DNA of 7,206 nt from Bog-473 sp035551835 (GCA_035551835.1 DASZMN010000038.1:1-7206), one strand, 5' to 3'; counted from the first letter of the stretch, positions 1 to 6,722 are shown. Program-made: numbers and translations. The notes: generated from the sequence alone by a model not told the origin.

Positions 1-693
1 TGGATCCTCGACGGCCAGAAGACCTGGGCCAGCCGCGGTGCGTTCGCCGATTGGTGCTTCGGCATCTTCCGCACCGACCCCGAGGCGGAGCGCCACCGCG
101 GCCTGACCTACTTCCTCATCGCGATGGACTCGCCCGGCGTGACCGTGCGGCCCATCCCGCAGATCGACGGCGAGACGGGCTTCGCCGAGATCTTCTTCGA
201 CAACGTCGAGGTCCCCGAGGACCAGGTGCTCGGCGAGGTCGGCGCCGGCTGGTCCGTCGCCATGGCCACCGCCGGCTCCGAGCGCGGACTCTCGCTGCGC
301 AGCCCGGCGCGCTATACCGAGGCAGCCGACCGCCTCGTGCAGCTCTACGCGTCGCGCGGCGGCCCACCCGCTTCCTCCGACGCAGTGGCGCAGGCCCACA
401 TGGACGCCGAGGCTTATCAGCTGCATACGTACTGGACCGCGTCCAAGGTGGCGCGCGGCGGGGCCGTCGGCCCCGAGGCGAGCGCCAACAAGATCTTTTG
501 GTCCGAGACCGACGTCGCCATCCACATGGCGGCCCTCGACCTCCTCGGTCCCGAAGCCGAGCTGCTGCGCGCCGGCTCCCCGACCGAGTGGCTCGACGGC
601 TACCTGTTCGCGCTCGCAGGGCCGATCTACGCGGGCACCAACGAGATCCAACGCAACGTCGTGGCCGAGCGCATGCTCGGGCTGCCCCGATGA
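1..693 (+). CDS. Acyl-CoA dehydrogenase, large/catalytic subunit (5'-truncated by window edge)
   Basis: This flavoprotein oxidises an acyl-CoA to the 2,3-enoyl-CoA, the first step of beta-oxidation. The visible 230 residues are the middle and C-terminal domains; the N-terminal helical domain lies upstream of the window. The frame is open from base 1 with typical ACAD text: DGQKTWAS early, then the DSPGVTVRP beta-domain segment, FFDNVEVPEDQVLGEVGAGW, and the C-terminal YAGTNEIQRNVVAERMLG. The MCAD-type catalytic Glu (YEGT) is Ala here (YAGT). However, a Glu occurs in GSERG (bases 280-282), on the helix where isovaleryl-CoA dehydrogenase and the mycobacterial FadE26/ChsE4-like subunits carry their base. 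The gene overlaps the next ACAD by ATGA, so the two are probably co-translated as a heteromeric enzyme. Substrate unknown; a sterol side chain or another bulky acyl-CoA is a family-based guess. Confidence 0.93.
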   Translation, partial: WILDGQKTWASRGAFADWCFGIFRTDPEAERHRGLTYFLIAMDSPGVTVRPIPQIDGETGFAEIFFDNVEVPEDQVLGEVGAGWSVAMATAGSERGLSLRSPARYTEAADRLVQLYASRGGPPASSDAVAQAHMDAEAYQLHTYWTASKVARGGAVGPEASANKIFWSETDVAIHMAALDLLGPEAELLRAGSPTEWLDGYLFALAGPIYAGTNEIQRNVVAERMLGLPR

Positions 694-1811
694 TGGAATT
701 CGCCTTCTCCGAGGACCAGAAGGAACTGCGCCGCGGGGTGCGCATCGTGCTCGATGCCGAGTGCAGCGTCGACGCGCTGCGCGCGTTCGAGCTCGCCGAC
801 GAGGACGCCCGCGCCGAGCTGTCGGCGAACCGCTGGGCCGTCCTCGCCGAGCTGGGCGCTCCGGCATTGCTGGTGCCGGCCTCGGCCAACGGTCTCGGCC
901 TCGGCGACGTCGACCTTGTCGGCGTGCTCGAGGAGGCGGGCCACGCCTGCCTCCCCGAACCGCTTGTCGAGACGTCCGCGCTCGCCGCCCCCACCCTCGC
1001 TGCGCTCCTGCCCGACCCCGCGGCGTCGGCGGCCCTGGGCTCCCTGGTCGAGGGCGACGCCATTTTCGCTATGGGTGGGGTCGACGTCACGCCGGTCGGG
1101 ATCACGTCGCCGAGTGAAGTCTCGGCGGACGGGATGCTGCGAACGCCCCGCGTCGTGGGCGCACGCGACGCCGACGTCATGCTGCTCGCGTGCCGGGACG
1201 ACGAGTCGGGTTGGCAACTGCACGCGGTGCCGGCCGCGTCGTGCACCGCCGAGACGACGCCGGCACTGAGCGCGACGCGCGACCTGTCGACGGTGCACTG
1301 GCCGCTCGCCTCGGACACCTTGCTCGCCTACGGCGTCGCCGCCGAGGCCGCCGTGACGTTGCTGGCCGACCGCGCCGCTGCCGCGACCGCCGCGCTCCTG
1401 ATCGGGCTTGCCGACCGCATGCTGTTCCTGACGGCGGCCTACGCCAAGGAACGACGCCAGTTCGGTAAGCCGATCGGGAGCTTCCAGGCGGTGAAACACC
1501 ACCTGGCCAACGCGCGGGTCGCTCTCGAGTTCGCCCGGCCGGCCACCTACCGCGCCGCGTGGTCGCTCGAGACGGCGCAGCCCTCGCTCTCGCACGACGC
1601 GTCGATGGCCAAGGCCATGGCGTCCGACGCGGCGGACCTGGCGGCGCGCGTCGCGCTCCAGGTGCACGGGGCGATCGGCTACACGTGGGAATGCGATCTC
1701 CACTTCTTCATGAAGCGGACGTGGGCCCTCTCCCGCGCCTGGGGTGACGCGGCCACCCACCGCCGCTTGGTGCTGACCCACGCACTGGCGGCACAACGGA
1801 CCGCCGGATAG
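690..1811 (+). CDS. Acyl-CoA dehydrogenase family protein, probable non-catalytic partner subunit
   Basis: This is a 373-residue ACAD-fold protein. It opens with (M)MEFAFSEDQKELRRGVR, the usual ACAD N-terminal helix. The C-terminal domain has RRQFGKPIGSFQAVKHHLA (about residues 255-273), which contacts FAD across the dimer, and QVHGAIGYTWECDLHFFMKR (324-343). The central beta-domain is weakly conserved. Neither known catalytic Glu position seems filled: the helix-G region reads AAAATAALLIGLADR and the C-terminus reads SRAWGDAATHR. It therefore resembles the smaller, non-catalytic halves of alpha2beta2 ACADs (FadE27 or FadE28 type). The start is either ATG 690 or the adjacent in-frame ATG 693. 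The 690 start makes a 4-base overlap with the upstream stop. No Shine-Dalgarno is visible, fitting translational coupling. The gene ends in TAG. An upstream extension of this frame to base 51 is only the shadow of the first ACAD. Confidence 0.93.
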   Translation: MMEFAFSEDQKELRRGVRIVLDAECSVDALRAFELADEDARAELSANRWAVLAELGAPALLVPASANGLGLGDVDLVGVLEEAGHACLPEPLVETSALAAPTLAALLPDPAASAALGSLVEGDAIFAMGGVDVTPVGITSPSEVSADGMLRTPRVVGARDADVMLLACRDDESGWQLHAVPAASCTAETTPALSATRDLSTVHWPLASDTLLAYGVAAEAAVTLLADRAAAATAALLIGLADRMLFLTAAYAKERRQFGKPIGSFQAVKHHLANARVALEFARPATYRAAWSLETAQPSLSHDASMAKAMASDAADLAARVALQVHGAIGYTWECDLHFFMKRTWALSRAWGDAATHRRLVLTHALAAQRTAG

Positions 1812-1904
1812 ATGTACGCCTCCACCGGCGCCAAGGGCCAAGCCAACGGGTCACCGGGCCACCGAGCCAATGTCCGATTCCCGCCAGTAAAGGTCACAGC
1901 GGCG

Positions 1905-1917
1905 TGCCACGCTGGCA
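1905..1917. promoter_or_regulatory. Inverted repeat and -10-like box just before the Ada-AlkA gene
   Basis: The 109-base gap after the ACAD pair holds a perfect palindrome TGCCA-CGC-TGGCA at 1905-1917. Inside it, CACGCT (1908-1913) is a TANNNT-like -10 box whose last T lies 8 bases before the GTG start. A regulator bound here would cover the -10 box and the start, so autoregulation by the encoded Ada-like protein is possible but unproven. No convincing -35 or terminator is seen in the rest of the gap. Confidence 0.35.
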
Positions 1918-1920
1918 GCC

Positions 1921-3465
1921 GTGATCGAGGACCCGGAACGCTGCTACGAGGCGGCCAAGAGCAAGGATGACCGTTTCGACGGGGTCTTCTTCTGTGCGGT
2001 GACCTCGACCGGCATCTACTGCCGACCCAGCTGCCCCGCCCGCACCCCCAAGCGGGAGAACATCCGCTTCTACCCCACGGCCGCCGCCGCCCAGCAGGCC
2101 GGGTTCCGGGCCTGTTTGCGCTGCCGACCCGATGCCACGCCCGGTTCGCCCGAATGGAACGTCCGGGCCGACGTCGTGGCGCGGGCGATGCGGCTCATCC
2201 GCGACGGCGTCGTGGACCTCGAAGGGGTCGAGGGCCTGGCTCGTCGGCTCGGGTACAGCACCCGCCAGCTCAACCGCCTCATCACGGCGGAGGTCGGGAC
2301 CGGACCGCTCGCCCTCGCCCGGGCGCAGCGCGGACAGACGGCGCGCGTGCTGCTCGAAACGACGGACCTCCCCATCGCGCACATCGCGTTCGCCGCCGGC
2401 TTTGCGAGCGTGCGCCAGTGCAACGACACGATCCGCCAGATCTTCGCCGACACACCGAGCGGCTTGCGCCTGCGGGCGGCCAAGTCGGTGCAGGCAAGGC
2501 GCGACCGCCGCCGGGCCGCGCCGCAGGCCATCCATCTACGCCTCCCGTGCCGGCGGCCCTTCAACCCGGCCTCCGTGCTCGACTTCCTCGGCGTGCGCGC
2601 GTTGCCCGGGGTGGAGGAGCTCGACGGCGCGTCGTACCGACGCACGTTGCGCCTGCCACACGGCCACGCCGTCGTGACCTTGGTCGTGCCCGACGAGGCG
2701 GCGGCGGACGGGCCGGCGTACGTCGGGGCCGACCTCGACTTGTCGGATCTCCGTGATCTGACCACGGCGGTGGCGCGCTGCCGCCAGCTCCTCGACCTCG
2801 ACGCCGATCCCATCGCGATCCACGAGGCCCTGCGCGGCGAGGCACTGATCGGCGCGGTGGTCGCACGTGACCCGGGCCGCCGGGTGCCCGGCGCGGTTGA
2901 CGGCTTCGAGCTCGCGGTGCGGGCGGTGATCGGCCAGCAGGTGTCCGTGGCCGGTGCTCGCACGGTGGCGGGACGGCTGGTGCACGCGGCAGGCGAACCC
3001 TTGCCCGAGCCCGTGGGGTCGCTGACGCATCTCTTTCCCACCCCGGCCGCACTCGTCGACCTGGCCGAGCGCTCTCCCGGCACCTTCGCCATGCCGGCCA
3101 GCCGGCGTCGGGCTCTGGTGGCACTGGCCGAGGCGGTGGACAGCGGGGCGGTCGTCATAGACCCGGGCGCGGACCCGCTCGAGCTCAGGCGCTCGCTCGT
3201 CGTGCTGGCGGGCGTCGGGCCATGGACGGCCGAATACGTGGCGATGCGCGCGCTGCGCGACCCCGATGCGTTCATGCCGACCGATCTCGGCATCCGGAAG
3301 GGCGCGCGGGCCATCGGCCTGCCCGACGACCCTGCCGAGCTCGCGGCGGCCAGCGAGGGGTGGCGGCCGTGGCGCAGCTATGCCATGACCCACCTCTGGT
3401 CGGCCCCCTTCGCCGCGCCGACCGCCGTAATCCCCACCCCACCAGTGAAAGGACGAGCCGCATGA
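1921..3465 (+). CDS. alkA: Ada-AlkA fusion: methylphosphotriester sensor/AraC regulator with 3-methyladenine DNA glycosylase II
   Basis: This 514-residue alkylation-damage regulator and base-excision glycosylase acts in the cytoplasm. Residues 1-75 are the Ada zinc domain: CRPSC (Cys34, Cys38) and CLRC (Cys65, Cys68) match E. coli Ada Cys38/42/69/72. Cys34 is the expected acceptor of methyl groups from DNA phosphotriesters. Residues about 84-185 are an AraC-type double helix-turn-helix (LARRLGYSTRQLNRL, then IAHIAFAAGFASVRQCND). Residues about 200-315 are the AlkA N-terminal domain. From about 325 follows the HhH-GPD fold, with the hairpin LAGVGPWTA (429-437), catalytic Asp455 in MPTDLGIRKG, and RPWRSYAMTHLW near the end. 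Ada's usual C-terminal methyltransferase is missing and is supplied by the overlapping ogt gene. The order resembles M. tuberculosis alkA-ogt (Rv1317c-Rv1316c). The GTG start is chosen because DPERCYEAAKSKDDRFDG matches Ada N-termini directly after it. Confidence 0.95.
   Translation: MIEDPERCYEAAKSKDDRFDGVFFCAVTSTGIYCRPSCPARTPKRENIRFYPTAAAAQQAGFRACLRCRPDATPGSPEWNVRADVVARAMRLIRDGVVDLEGVEGLARRLGYSTRQLNRLITAEVGTGPLALARAQRGQTARVLLETTDLPIAHIAFAAGFASVRQCNDTIRQIFADTPSGLRLRAAKSVQARRDRRRAAPQAIHLRLPCRRPFNPASVLDFLGVRALPGVEELDGASYRRTLRLPHGHAVVTLVVPDEAAADGPAYVGADLDLSDLRDLTTAVARCRQLLDLDADPIAIHEALRGEALIGAVVARDPGRRVPGAVDGFELAVRAVIGQQVSVAGARTVAGRLVHAAGEPLPEPVGSLTHLFPTPAALVDLAERSPGTFAMPASRRRALVALAEAVDSGAVVIDPGADPLELRRSLVVLAGVGPWTAEYVAMRALRDPDAFMPTDLGIRKGARAIGLPDDPAELAAASEGWRPWRSYAMTHLWSAPFAAPTAVIPTPPVKGRAA
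3447..3453 (+). promoter_or_regulatory. Ribosome binding site of ogt
   Basis: GAAAGGA lies 8 bases before ATG 3462, inside the end of the Ada-AlkA gene. It is the only clear Shine-Dalgarno sequence found in the window. It fixes the ogt start within an in-frame track open from far upstream, and fits an internal operon gene in a genome whose first genes look leaderless. Confidence 0.7.
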
Positions 3466-3938
3466 CCACGGCCACAGTCACCACTTCCTACGAAGCCCCG
3501 ATCGGCCGCCTCGTGCTCGAGTGCGACGGCGACGTGCTCGTCGGCCTCTGGCTCCCGAACGAGCGCCGGCGCACCCGCAACGACGCCGACGACGTGCCGA
3601 CGGTGCTCAAGGAGACGGCGGCGCAGCTCGACGAGTACTTCGCGGGCGAGCGCACCGACTTCGACGTGCCAATGGAGCTCGACGGCACCGACTTCCAGCG
3701 AGAGGTCTGGGCCGAGCTGAGTCGCATCCCGTACGGCGAGACGATCAGCTACGGCGAGCTGGCCCGTCGGGTCGGCCGTCCGAGCGCACCGCGGGCGGTC
3801 GGGCAGGCCAACGGCCGCAACCCGATCGCCGTCATCGTCCCGTGCCACCGGGTGCTGGCGAGCAACGGCATCGGCGGCTACGGCGGCGGCCTGAAGGTCA
3901 AGCGGGAGCTCCTGGCCCTCGAGGGGGTCGGTGCCTGA
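3462..3938 (+). CDS. ogt: Methylated-DNA--[protein]-cysteine S-methyltransferase (O6-methylguanine repair)
   Basis: This 158-residue suicide repair protein transfers the methyl group of O6-methylguanine or O4-methylthymine to its own cysteine. The N-terminal ribonuclease H-like domain (YEAPIGRLVLECDGD onward) is short. The C-terminal DNA-binding domain begins at about residue 70 with TDFQREVWAELSRIPYGETISYGELARRVG. The active site is IVPCHRVLA with Cys128. It is followed by GGYGGGLKVKRELLALEG, the usual closing motif. NGRNPIA ahead of the active site and the Arg of the RAVGQANGRN helix are in the expected order for the arginine finger. Length and motifs are normal for Ogt. The ATG overlaps the upstream TGA as ATGA, with a good Shine-Dalgarno, so it is coupled to the Ada-AlkA sensor gene and presumably induced with it by methylating agents. 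Confidence 0.95.
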   Translation: MTTATVTTSYEAPIGRLVLECDGDVLVGLWLPNERRRTRNDADDVPTVLKETAAQLDEYFAGERTDFDVPMELDGTDFQREVWAELSRIPYGETISYGELARRVGRPSAPRAVGQANGRNPIAVIVPCHRVLASNGIGGYGGGLKVKRELLALEGVGA

Positions 3939-3953
3939 TCGGCTGCCGCCCGG

Positions 3954-3976
3954 CCGGCGCGCGTAGGGTGCGCCGG
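3954..3976 (+). promoter_or_regulatory. Leaderless promoter of the SDR gene within a 7-bp inverted repeat
   Basis: TAGGGT (3964-3969) fits the TANNNT -10 box. Its last T lies 7 bases before the G of GTG 3976, so the transcript probably begins at the start codon. The box is framed by a perfect inverted repeat, CCGGCGC (3954-3960) and GCGCCGG (3970-3976), with nine bases between. This could be an operator or, read as RNA, a hairpin ending the ogt transcript 15 bases after its stop. There is no U-tract. No -35 consensus is seen, and the all-GC arms could be chance. Confidence 0.4.
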
Positions 3977-4788
3977 TGGAAACAGCCCGGAGTGTGCGCG
4001 ACGCCTTCGACCTGACCGGCCGCGTGGCCCTCGTCACGGGGGCCGCCGGCGGCATCGGGCGAACGAGTGCGGAGGTCCTGGCCGGCGCCGGCGCGACGGT
4101 GGTCTGCGCCGACGTGAACGCCGAGGGCGCCGCCGAGACCGCCCGCAGCATCGTGGGGGCGGGTGGCCAGGCGGAGAGCGCCGAGCTCGACGTCTCGGTG
4201 CGGGGCGCCGCCACGACGCTCGTCGAGCACATCGCGGCGCGCCATGGCGGGCTACACGTGATGTGCAACATCGCCGGAGTCATGATCGACAGCTCCATCA
4301 TCGACCTCGACCCGGACGAGTTCGATCGCATCCTCGGCGTCAACCTCAAGGGCGTCCTGTACGGATGTCAGGCCGCCGGAAAGGTGATGGTGGAACAGGG
4401 CGGCGGTTCCATCATCAACATGGCCTCGGCAGCCGTCCTGGCACCCGCCGCGGGCATCGGGCCCTACGCCATCTGCAAGGCCGGAGTCGCGCAGCTGACC
4501 ATGTCGATGGCCTTCGAGGTCGGCAAGCGCGGCGTGCGGGTCAACTCGATCGCGCCGGGGTTCATCCCGACGAACATGACGGCGCGGTACTACACCAACC
4601 CCGACGGGTCGACGAACGAGGAACTGAAGGACGCCGTGCTGACGCCGATGGCGCGGCACGCGCCGCTGCGGCGGGTCGGGGAGACGGCGGACATCGGGTA
4701 CTGCGTCCTGTATCTCGCCTCGGACGCCAGCAGCTTCGTGACGGGGCAGCTGCTCAGCCCCAACGGCGGCGTCTCCATGCATTATTAG
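3976..4788 (+). CDS. Short-chain dehydrogenase/reductase (SDR), probably NAD-dependent
   Basis: This 270-residue classical SDR oxidises or reduces a hydroxyl/carbonyl group. The Rossmann glycine motif is TGAAGGIG (21-28). An acidic Asp46 in CADVN at the end of strand 2 predicts NAD(H) rather than NADP(H). Further motifs are LDV (71-73), NIAG (98-101, for the usual NNAG), and the catalytic tetrad Asn123 (GVNLKG), Ser151 (NMASAA), Tyr164 and Lys168 (YAICK). PGFIPTNM (194-201) is the normal substrate-loop start, and the C-terminus ends SPNGGVSMHY. The substrate cannot be read from sequence; a hydroxyacyl-CoA, steroid or alicyclic alcohol would fit the nearby ACADs. The GTG start is supported by a TAGGGT box exactly leaderless to it and by the short leader before FDLTGRVALVTG. 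It has its own promoter-like sequence 37 bases after ogt, so it need not belong to the repair operon. Confidence 0.93.
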   Translation: METARSVRDAFDLTGRVALVTGAAGGIGRTSAEVLAGAGATVVCADVNAEGAAETARSIVGAGGQAESAELDVSVRGAATTLVEHIAARHGGLHVMCNIAGVMIDSSIIDLDPDEFDRILGVNLKGVLYGCQAAGKVMVEQGGGSIINMASAAVLAPAAGIGPYAICKAGVAQLTMSMAFEVGKRGVRVNSIAPGFIPTNMTARYYTNPDGSTNEELKDAVLTPMARHAPLRRVGETADIGYCVLYLASDASSFVTGQLLSPNGGVSMHY

Positions 4789-5957
4789 GAGAGGCGCACG
4801 AGGTCGAACTGGCCCGTCGTGGTGTCCGAGACGATGACGGCGGGGCCGGGGCCGATCAGCGTGACGGCGGCGCCGACGGTCACCGGGTCGCTGGTCGAGC
4901 CGTGCTGGTCGATGCGCAGGACGCACGACACGGGCGAGGGCGAGGAAGGGCAGGCCGACGAGCTGCCGGCGGGCTGGAGCACGAGCGGGCCGGCGGCGGT
5001 GTCGACGACCGAGCTGGTGACCGAGCCGTTGTAGGACCCGGCCCGGGCGAGCGTGGTGGCGTCGTAGGTCGCGTAGGCCGCATCGAGGCCCTGGCCCGCC
5101 GGCTCGCTGACCCACACCGCGCCCGCTGCAACCACGTTGACGTACTGGATGCCGCCGCCGGCCCCGTTCGGCGCGTCGGCCAGCGCCGGGCCCACGGTGG
5201 TGGAGCCGTCGGGACGCAGGGCGGCCAGGTGGTGGTCGGCGCGCTCGTAGTAGACCGTGCCGTCGGTGCCGATGGCGTCGCCGAGGCCTCGTACCACGAG
5301 GTGCGGGCCGGCCGACGAGCTCGGGTTGATGCGGTAGACGCTCACCGTGGTGCCCTGGGTGACCGAGACGAACAGGTTGCCCCCGCCGGTGGCGAGCGCC
5401 ACCAGGTCGGCGTCGGAGCTGTTCGCCGCGTGGACGGTCGGCATGTTCCACTGCCCGTCCTGGTTGCCGCTGGCGCGGTTGTACGCGTACACGTTCGAGT
5501 AGGTCGCGGCGTAGAAGTTGGTGCTGTCCGCCGCCATGGCCGCGATGCCGGACGCGACGTTCTCGGCGACGGCGGCCGGGCCGTTGCCGTCGATCACCCA
5601 CGCCACGGCGGGCGCCGGGTTGGTCGGGTCCTGCGGCGCGGCGAACACGGCGCCGTCGGGGCTTTCGGCCGCCGTGACGCGGTCGGCCGCGAAGGGCAGC
5701 GCGATCGGGCCGCCGGCGGTGAGCGGGCCGGACGTCGCGACGGGGGGCAGGGTCGATTGGGGCGTCGGCGTCGGCGTCGCGGTCGTCGGGGTGGACGCGG
5801 CCGCGTGCTGCGTGGTGGTCGTGGCCGCCGACCCCGGCGACGACGGGCCCGAGCTGCACGACGTGAGGACGACGGCGCCCAGGCACAACGCGGCCGGCAC
5901 GGCGGCGAGCCGGGGGACCAATGGCGATTGCCGACGACGGTCGCACTCCCCCCGCAT
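4785..5957 (-). CDS. Secreted lipoprotein with T/P-rich linker and probable beta-propeller body
   Basis: This 390-residue protein is of unrecognised function. The N-terminus has arginines (CDRRRQ), a hydrophobic stretch and the lipobox LTSC, so Cys34 should be lipidated and the protein anchored outside the cytoplasmic membrane. Residues about 35-75 are a Ser/Thr/Pro/Ala linker. The rest is a run of short beta-rich repeats of the type DGAVFAAPQD, STNFYAATYSNVYAYN, GNLFVSVTQGTTVSVYRI, DGTVYYERADHHLAALRPDG and GAVWVSEPAG. These suggest a six- or seven-bladed propeller, as in NHL- or PQQ-like proteins. Cys336 and Cys345 could form a disulfide. Start ATG 5957 is chosen because the signal peptide follows directly and CATACT lies exactly leaderless to it. 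The same frame stays open to 6662, but that part is antisense to the hydrolase gene and lacks sense. Its TAA overlaps the SDR stop tail to tail. Confidence 0.87.
   Translation of the reverse strand: MRGECDRRRQSPLVPRLAAVPAALCLGAVVLTSCSSGPSSPGSAATTTTQHAAASTPTTATPTPTPQSTLPPVATSGPLTAGGPIALPFAADRVTAAESPDGAVFAAPQDPTNPAPAVAWVIDGNGPAAVAENVASGIAAMAADSTNFYAATYSNVYAYNRASGNQDGQWNMPTVHAANSSDADLVALATGGGNLFVSVTQGTTVSVYRINPSSSAGPHLVVRGLGDAIGTDGTVYYERADHHLAALRPDGSTTVGPALADAPNGAGGGIQYVNVVAAGAVWVSEPAGQGLDAAYATYDATTLARAGSYNGSVTSSVVDTAAGPLVLQPAGSSSACPSSPSPVSCVLRIDQHGSTSDPVTVGAAVTLIGPGPAVIVSDTTTGQFDLVRLS
5761..5778. repeat. Hexamer tandem repeat (GGCGTC x3) in the lipoprotein linker
   Basis: Three perfect copies of GGCGTC on the plus strand encode the Thr-Pro repeats of the lipoprotein linker (TPTPTP) on the minus strand. 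Such a tract could gain or lose two-residue units by slippage without a frameshift, changing only the linker length. Confidence 0.6.
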
Positions 5958-5963
5958 CGAGCC

Positions 5964-5969
5964 AGTATG
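5964..5969 (-). promoter_or_regulatory. -10 box of the lipoprotein gene, leaderless spacing
   Basis: Read on the minus strand this is CATACT, followed by six bases and then ATG 5957. The spacing equals that of the SDR and hydrolase promoters. The plus-strand ATG at 5967-5969 is part of this box and is therefore a less likely start for the hydrolase gene. Confidence 0.5.
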
Positions 5970-5987
5970 CCGTGGGGCGGCGGCAGC

Positions 5988-5993
5988 TACGGT
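5988..5993 (+). promoter_or_regulatory. -10 box of the hydrolase gene, leaderless spacing
   Basis: TACGGT fits TANNNT and is followed by six bases and then ATG 6000. No Shine-Dalgarno precedes that ATG, so the mRNA probably starts with the start codon. No -35 consensus is found; its place is occupied by the opposing -10 box. Confidence 0.5.
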
Positions 5994-5999
5994 GCGCTG

Positions 6000-6722
6000 A
6001 TGGCCACCACACGCGACATCACCTACGACGCCGACGGCCGCACCATGATCGGCACCCTCGCCGTGCCCGGGGGCGGCGGCACGGACCAGCGACCGGGCGT
6101 CCTCGTCTGCCACGAGGGGCCCGGGCTCGACGACACGGCCCGGGCGGTGGCGGCGCGCCTGGCCGACGAGCTCGGCTACGTCGCGTTCGCGCTCGACTAC
6201 CAGGGCGGGGGCAAGCCCATAGAGGATCGTGCGCAGATGATGGAGCGCATCGGCGCGTTCTACGCGGACCCGCTGCGCGTGCGCGACATCGGGATGGCGG
6301 GACTCGAGATCCTGCTCCAAGAGCCGCGCACCGACCCGCAGCGGCTGGCGGCCATCGGGTACTGCTTCGGCGGCACGCTCGCCCTCGAATTGGCGCGCGG
6401 TGAGGCCGACCTCAAGGCCGTCGTGGGCTTCCACTCCGGGCTCACCACCGCCCGCCCGCAGGACGCCGCCAACATCGTGGGCAAGGTGCTGGTCATGATC
6501 GGCGCCGACGACCCGATCGTGGACAGCGCCCAGCGGCTGGCCTTCGAGCAGGAGATGACCGGGGGCGGCGTCGACTGGCAGCTGGTGGTCTACGGCGGCG
6601 CCGTGCACTCGTTCACCAACCCGCGGGCGGCGAACGTCGACCTGCCCGGGATCGAGTACCACGAGCCAACCGACCGGCGCTCGTGGCAGGCGATGCTCGA
6701 CCTGTTCGCCCAGGTCTTCTGA
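6000..6722 (+). CDS. Dienelactone hydrolase family protein
   Basis: This 240-residue alpha/beta hydrolase belongs to the family of carboxymethylenebutenolidase, which opens dienelactone to maleylacetate in chloro-aromatic degradation. Many members have other esterase or thioesterase roles. The triad is visible: nucleophile Cys122 in GYCFGG (120-125), Asp170/171 in IGADDP, and His203 in GGAVHSF. Glu39 in CHEGPGL sits where the family's activating Glu is expected. The end, RRSWQAMLDLFAQVF, is the standard family C-terminus. Length matches DLH. A 5' extension to in-frame ATG 5967 would add MPWGGGSYGAL, but ATG 6000 is preferred because a TACGGT box is leaderless to it and ATTRDITYDADG is a normal DLH beginning. 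It is transcribed divergently from the lipoprotein and precedes the amidohydrolase by 62 bases. No catechol dioxygenase partner is present, so true dienelactone use is not shown. Confidence 0.93.
   Translation: MATTRDITYDADGRTMIGTLAVPGGGGTDQRPGVLVCHEGPGLDDTARAVAARLADELGYVAFALDYQGGGKPIEDRAQMMERIGAFYADPLRVRDIGMAGLEILLQEPRTDPQRLAAIGYCFGGTLALELARGEADLKAVVGFHSGLTTARPQDAANIVGKVLVMIGADDPIVDSAQRLAFEQEMTGGGVDWQLVVYGGAVHSFTNPRAANVDLPGIEYHEPTDRRSWQAMLDLFAQVF

Noticed and set aside
51..689. Upstream extension of the second ACAD frame back to base 51
   Set aside because: It lies wholly inside the first ACAD gene in another frame and is Arg/Pro/Gly-rich shadow sequence. The ACAD N-terminus begins at MEFAFSEDQ.
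2070..3314. Long antisense frame opposite Ada-AlkA
   Set aside because: It has shadow composition (Ser/Arg/Ala/Thr), no start signals, and the opposite strand carries an unambiguous, fully motif-supported gene.
4263..5999. Upstream extension of the hydrolase frame, making a possible 819-residue fusion
   Set aside because: The extra part overlaps the SDR in another frame and the lipoprotein gene in antisense, and is compositionally biased. The hydrolase domain is complete from ATG 6000.
4252..6012. A 586-codon minus-strand open frame
   Set aside because: It is dominated by Arg, Pro, Gly and His, has no recognisable motif, and is explained by low stop frequency in high-GC DNA over the SDR and lipoprotein genes.
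5958..6662. N-terminal extension of the lipoprotein frame across the hydrolase gene
   Set aside because: The extension is antisense to a clear dienelactone hydrolase family gene. The signal peptide and lipobox begin only after ATG 5957.
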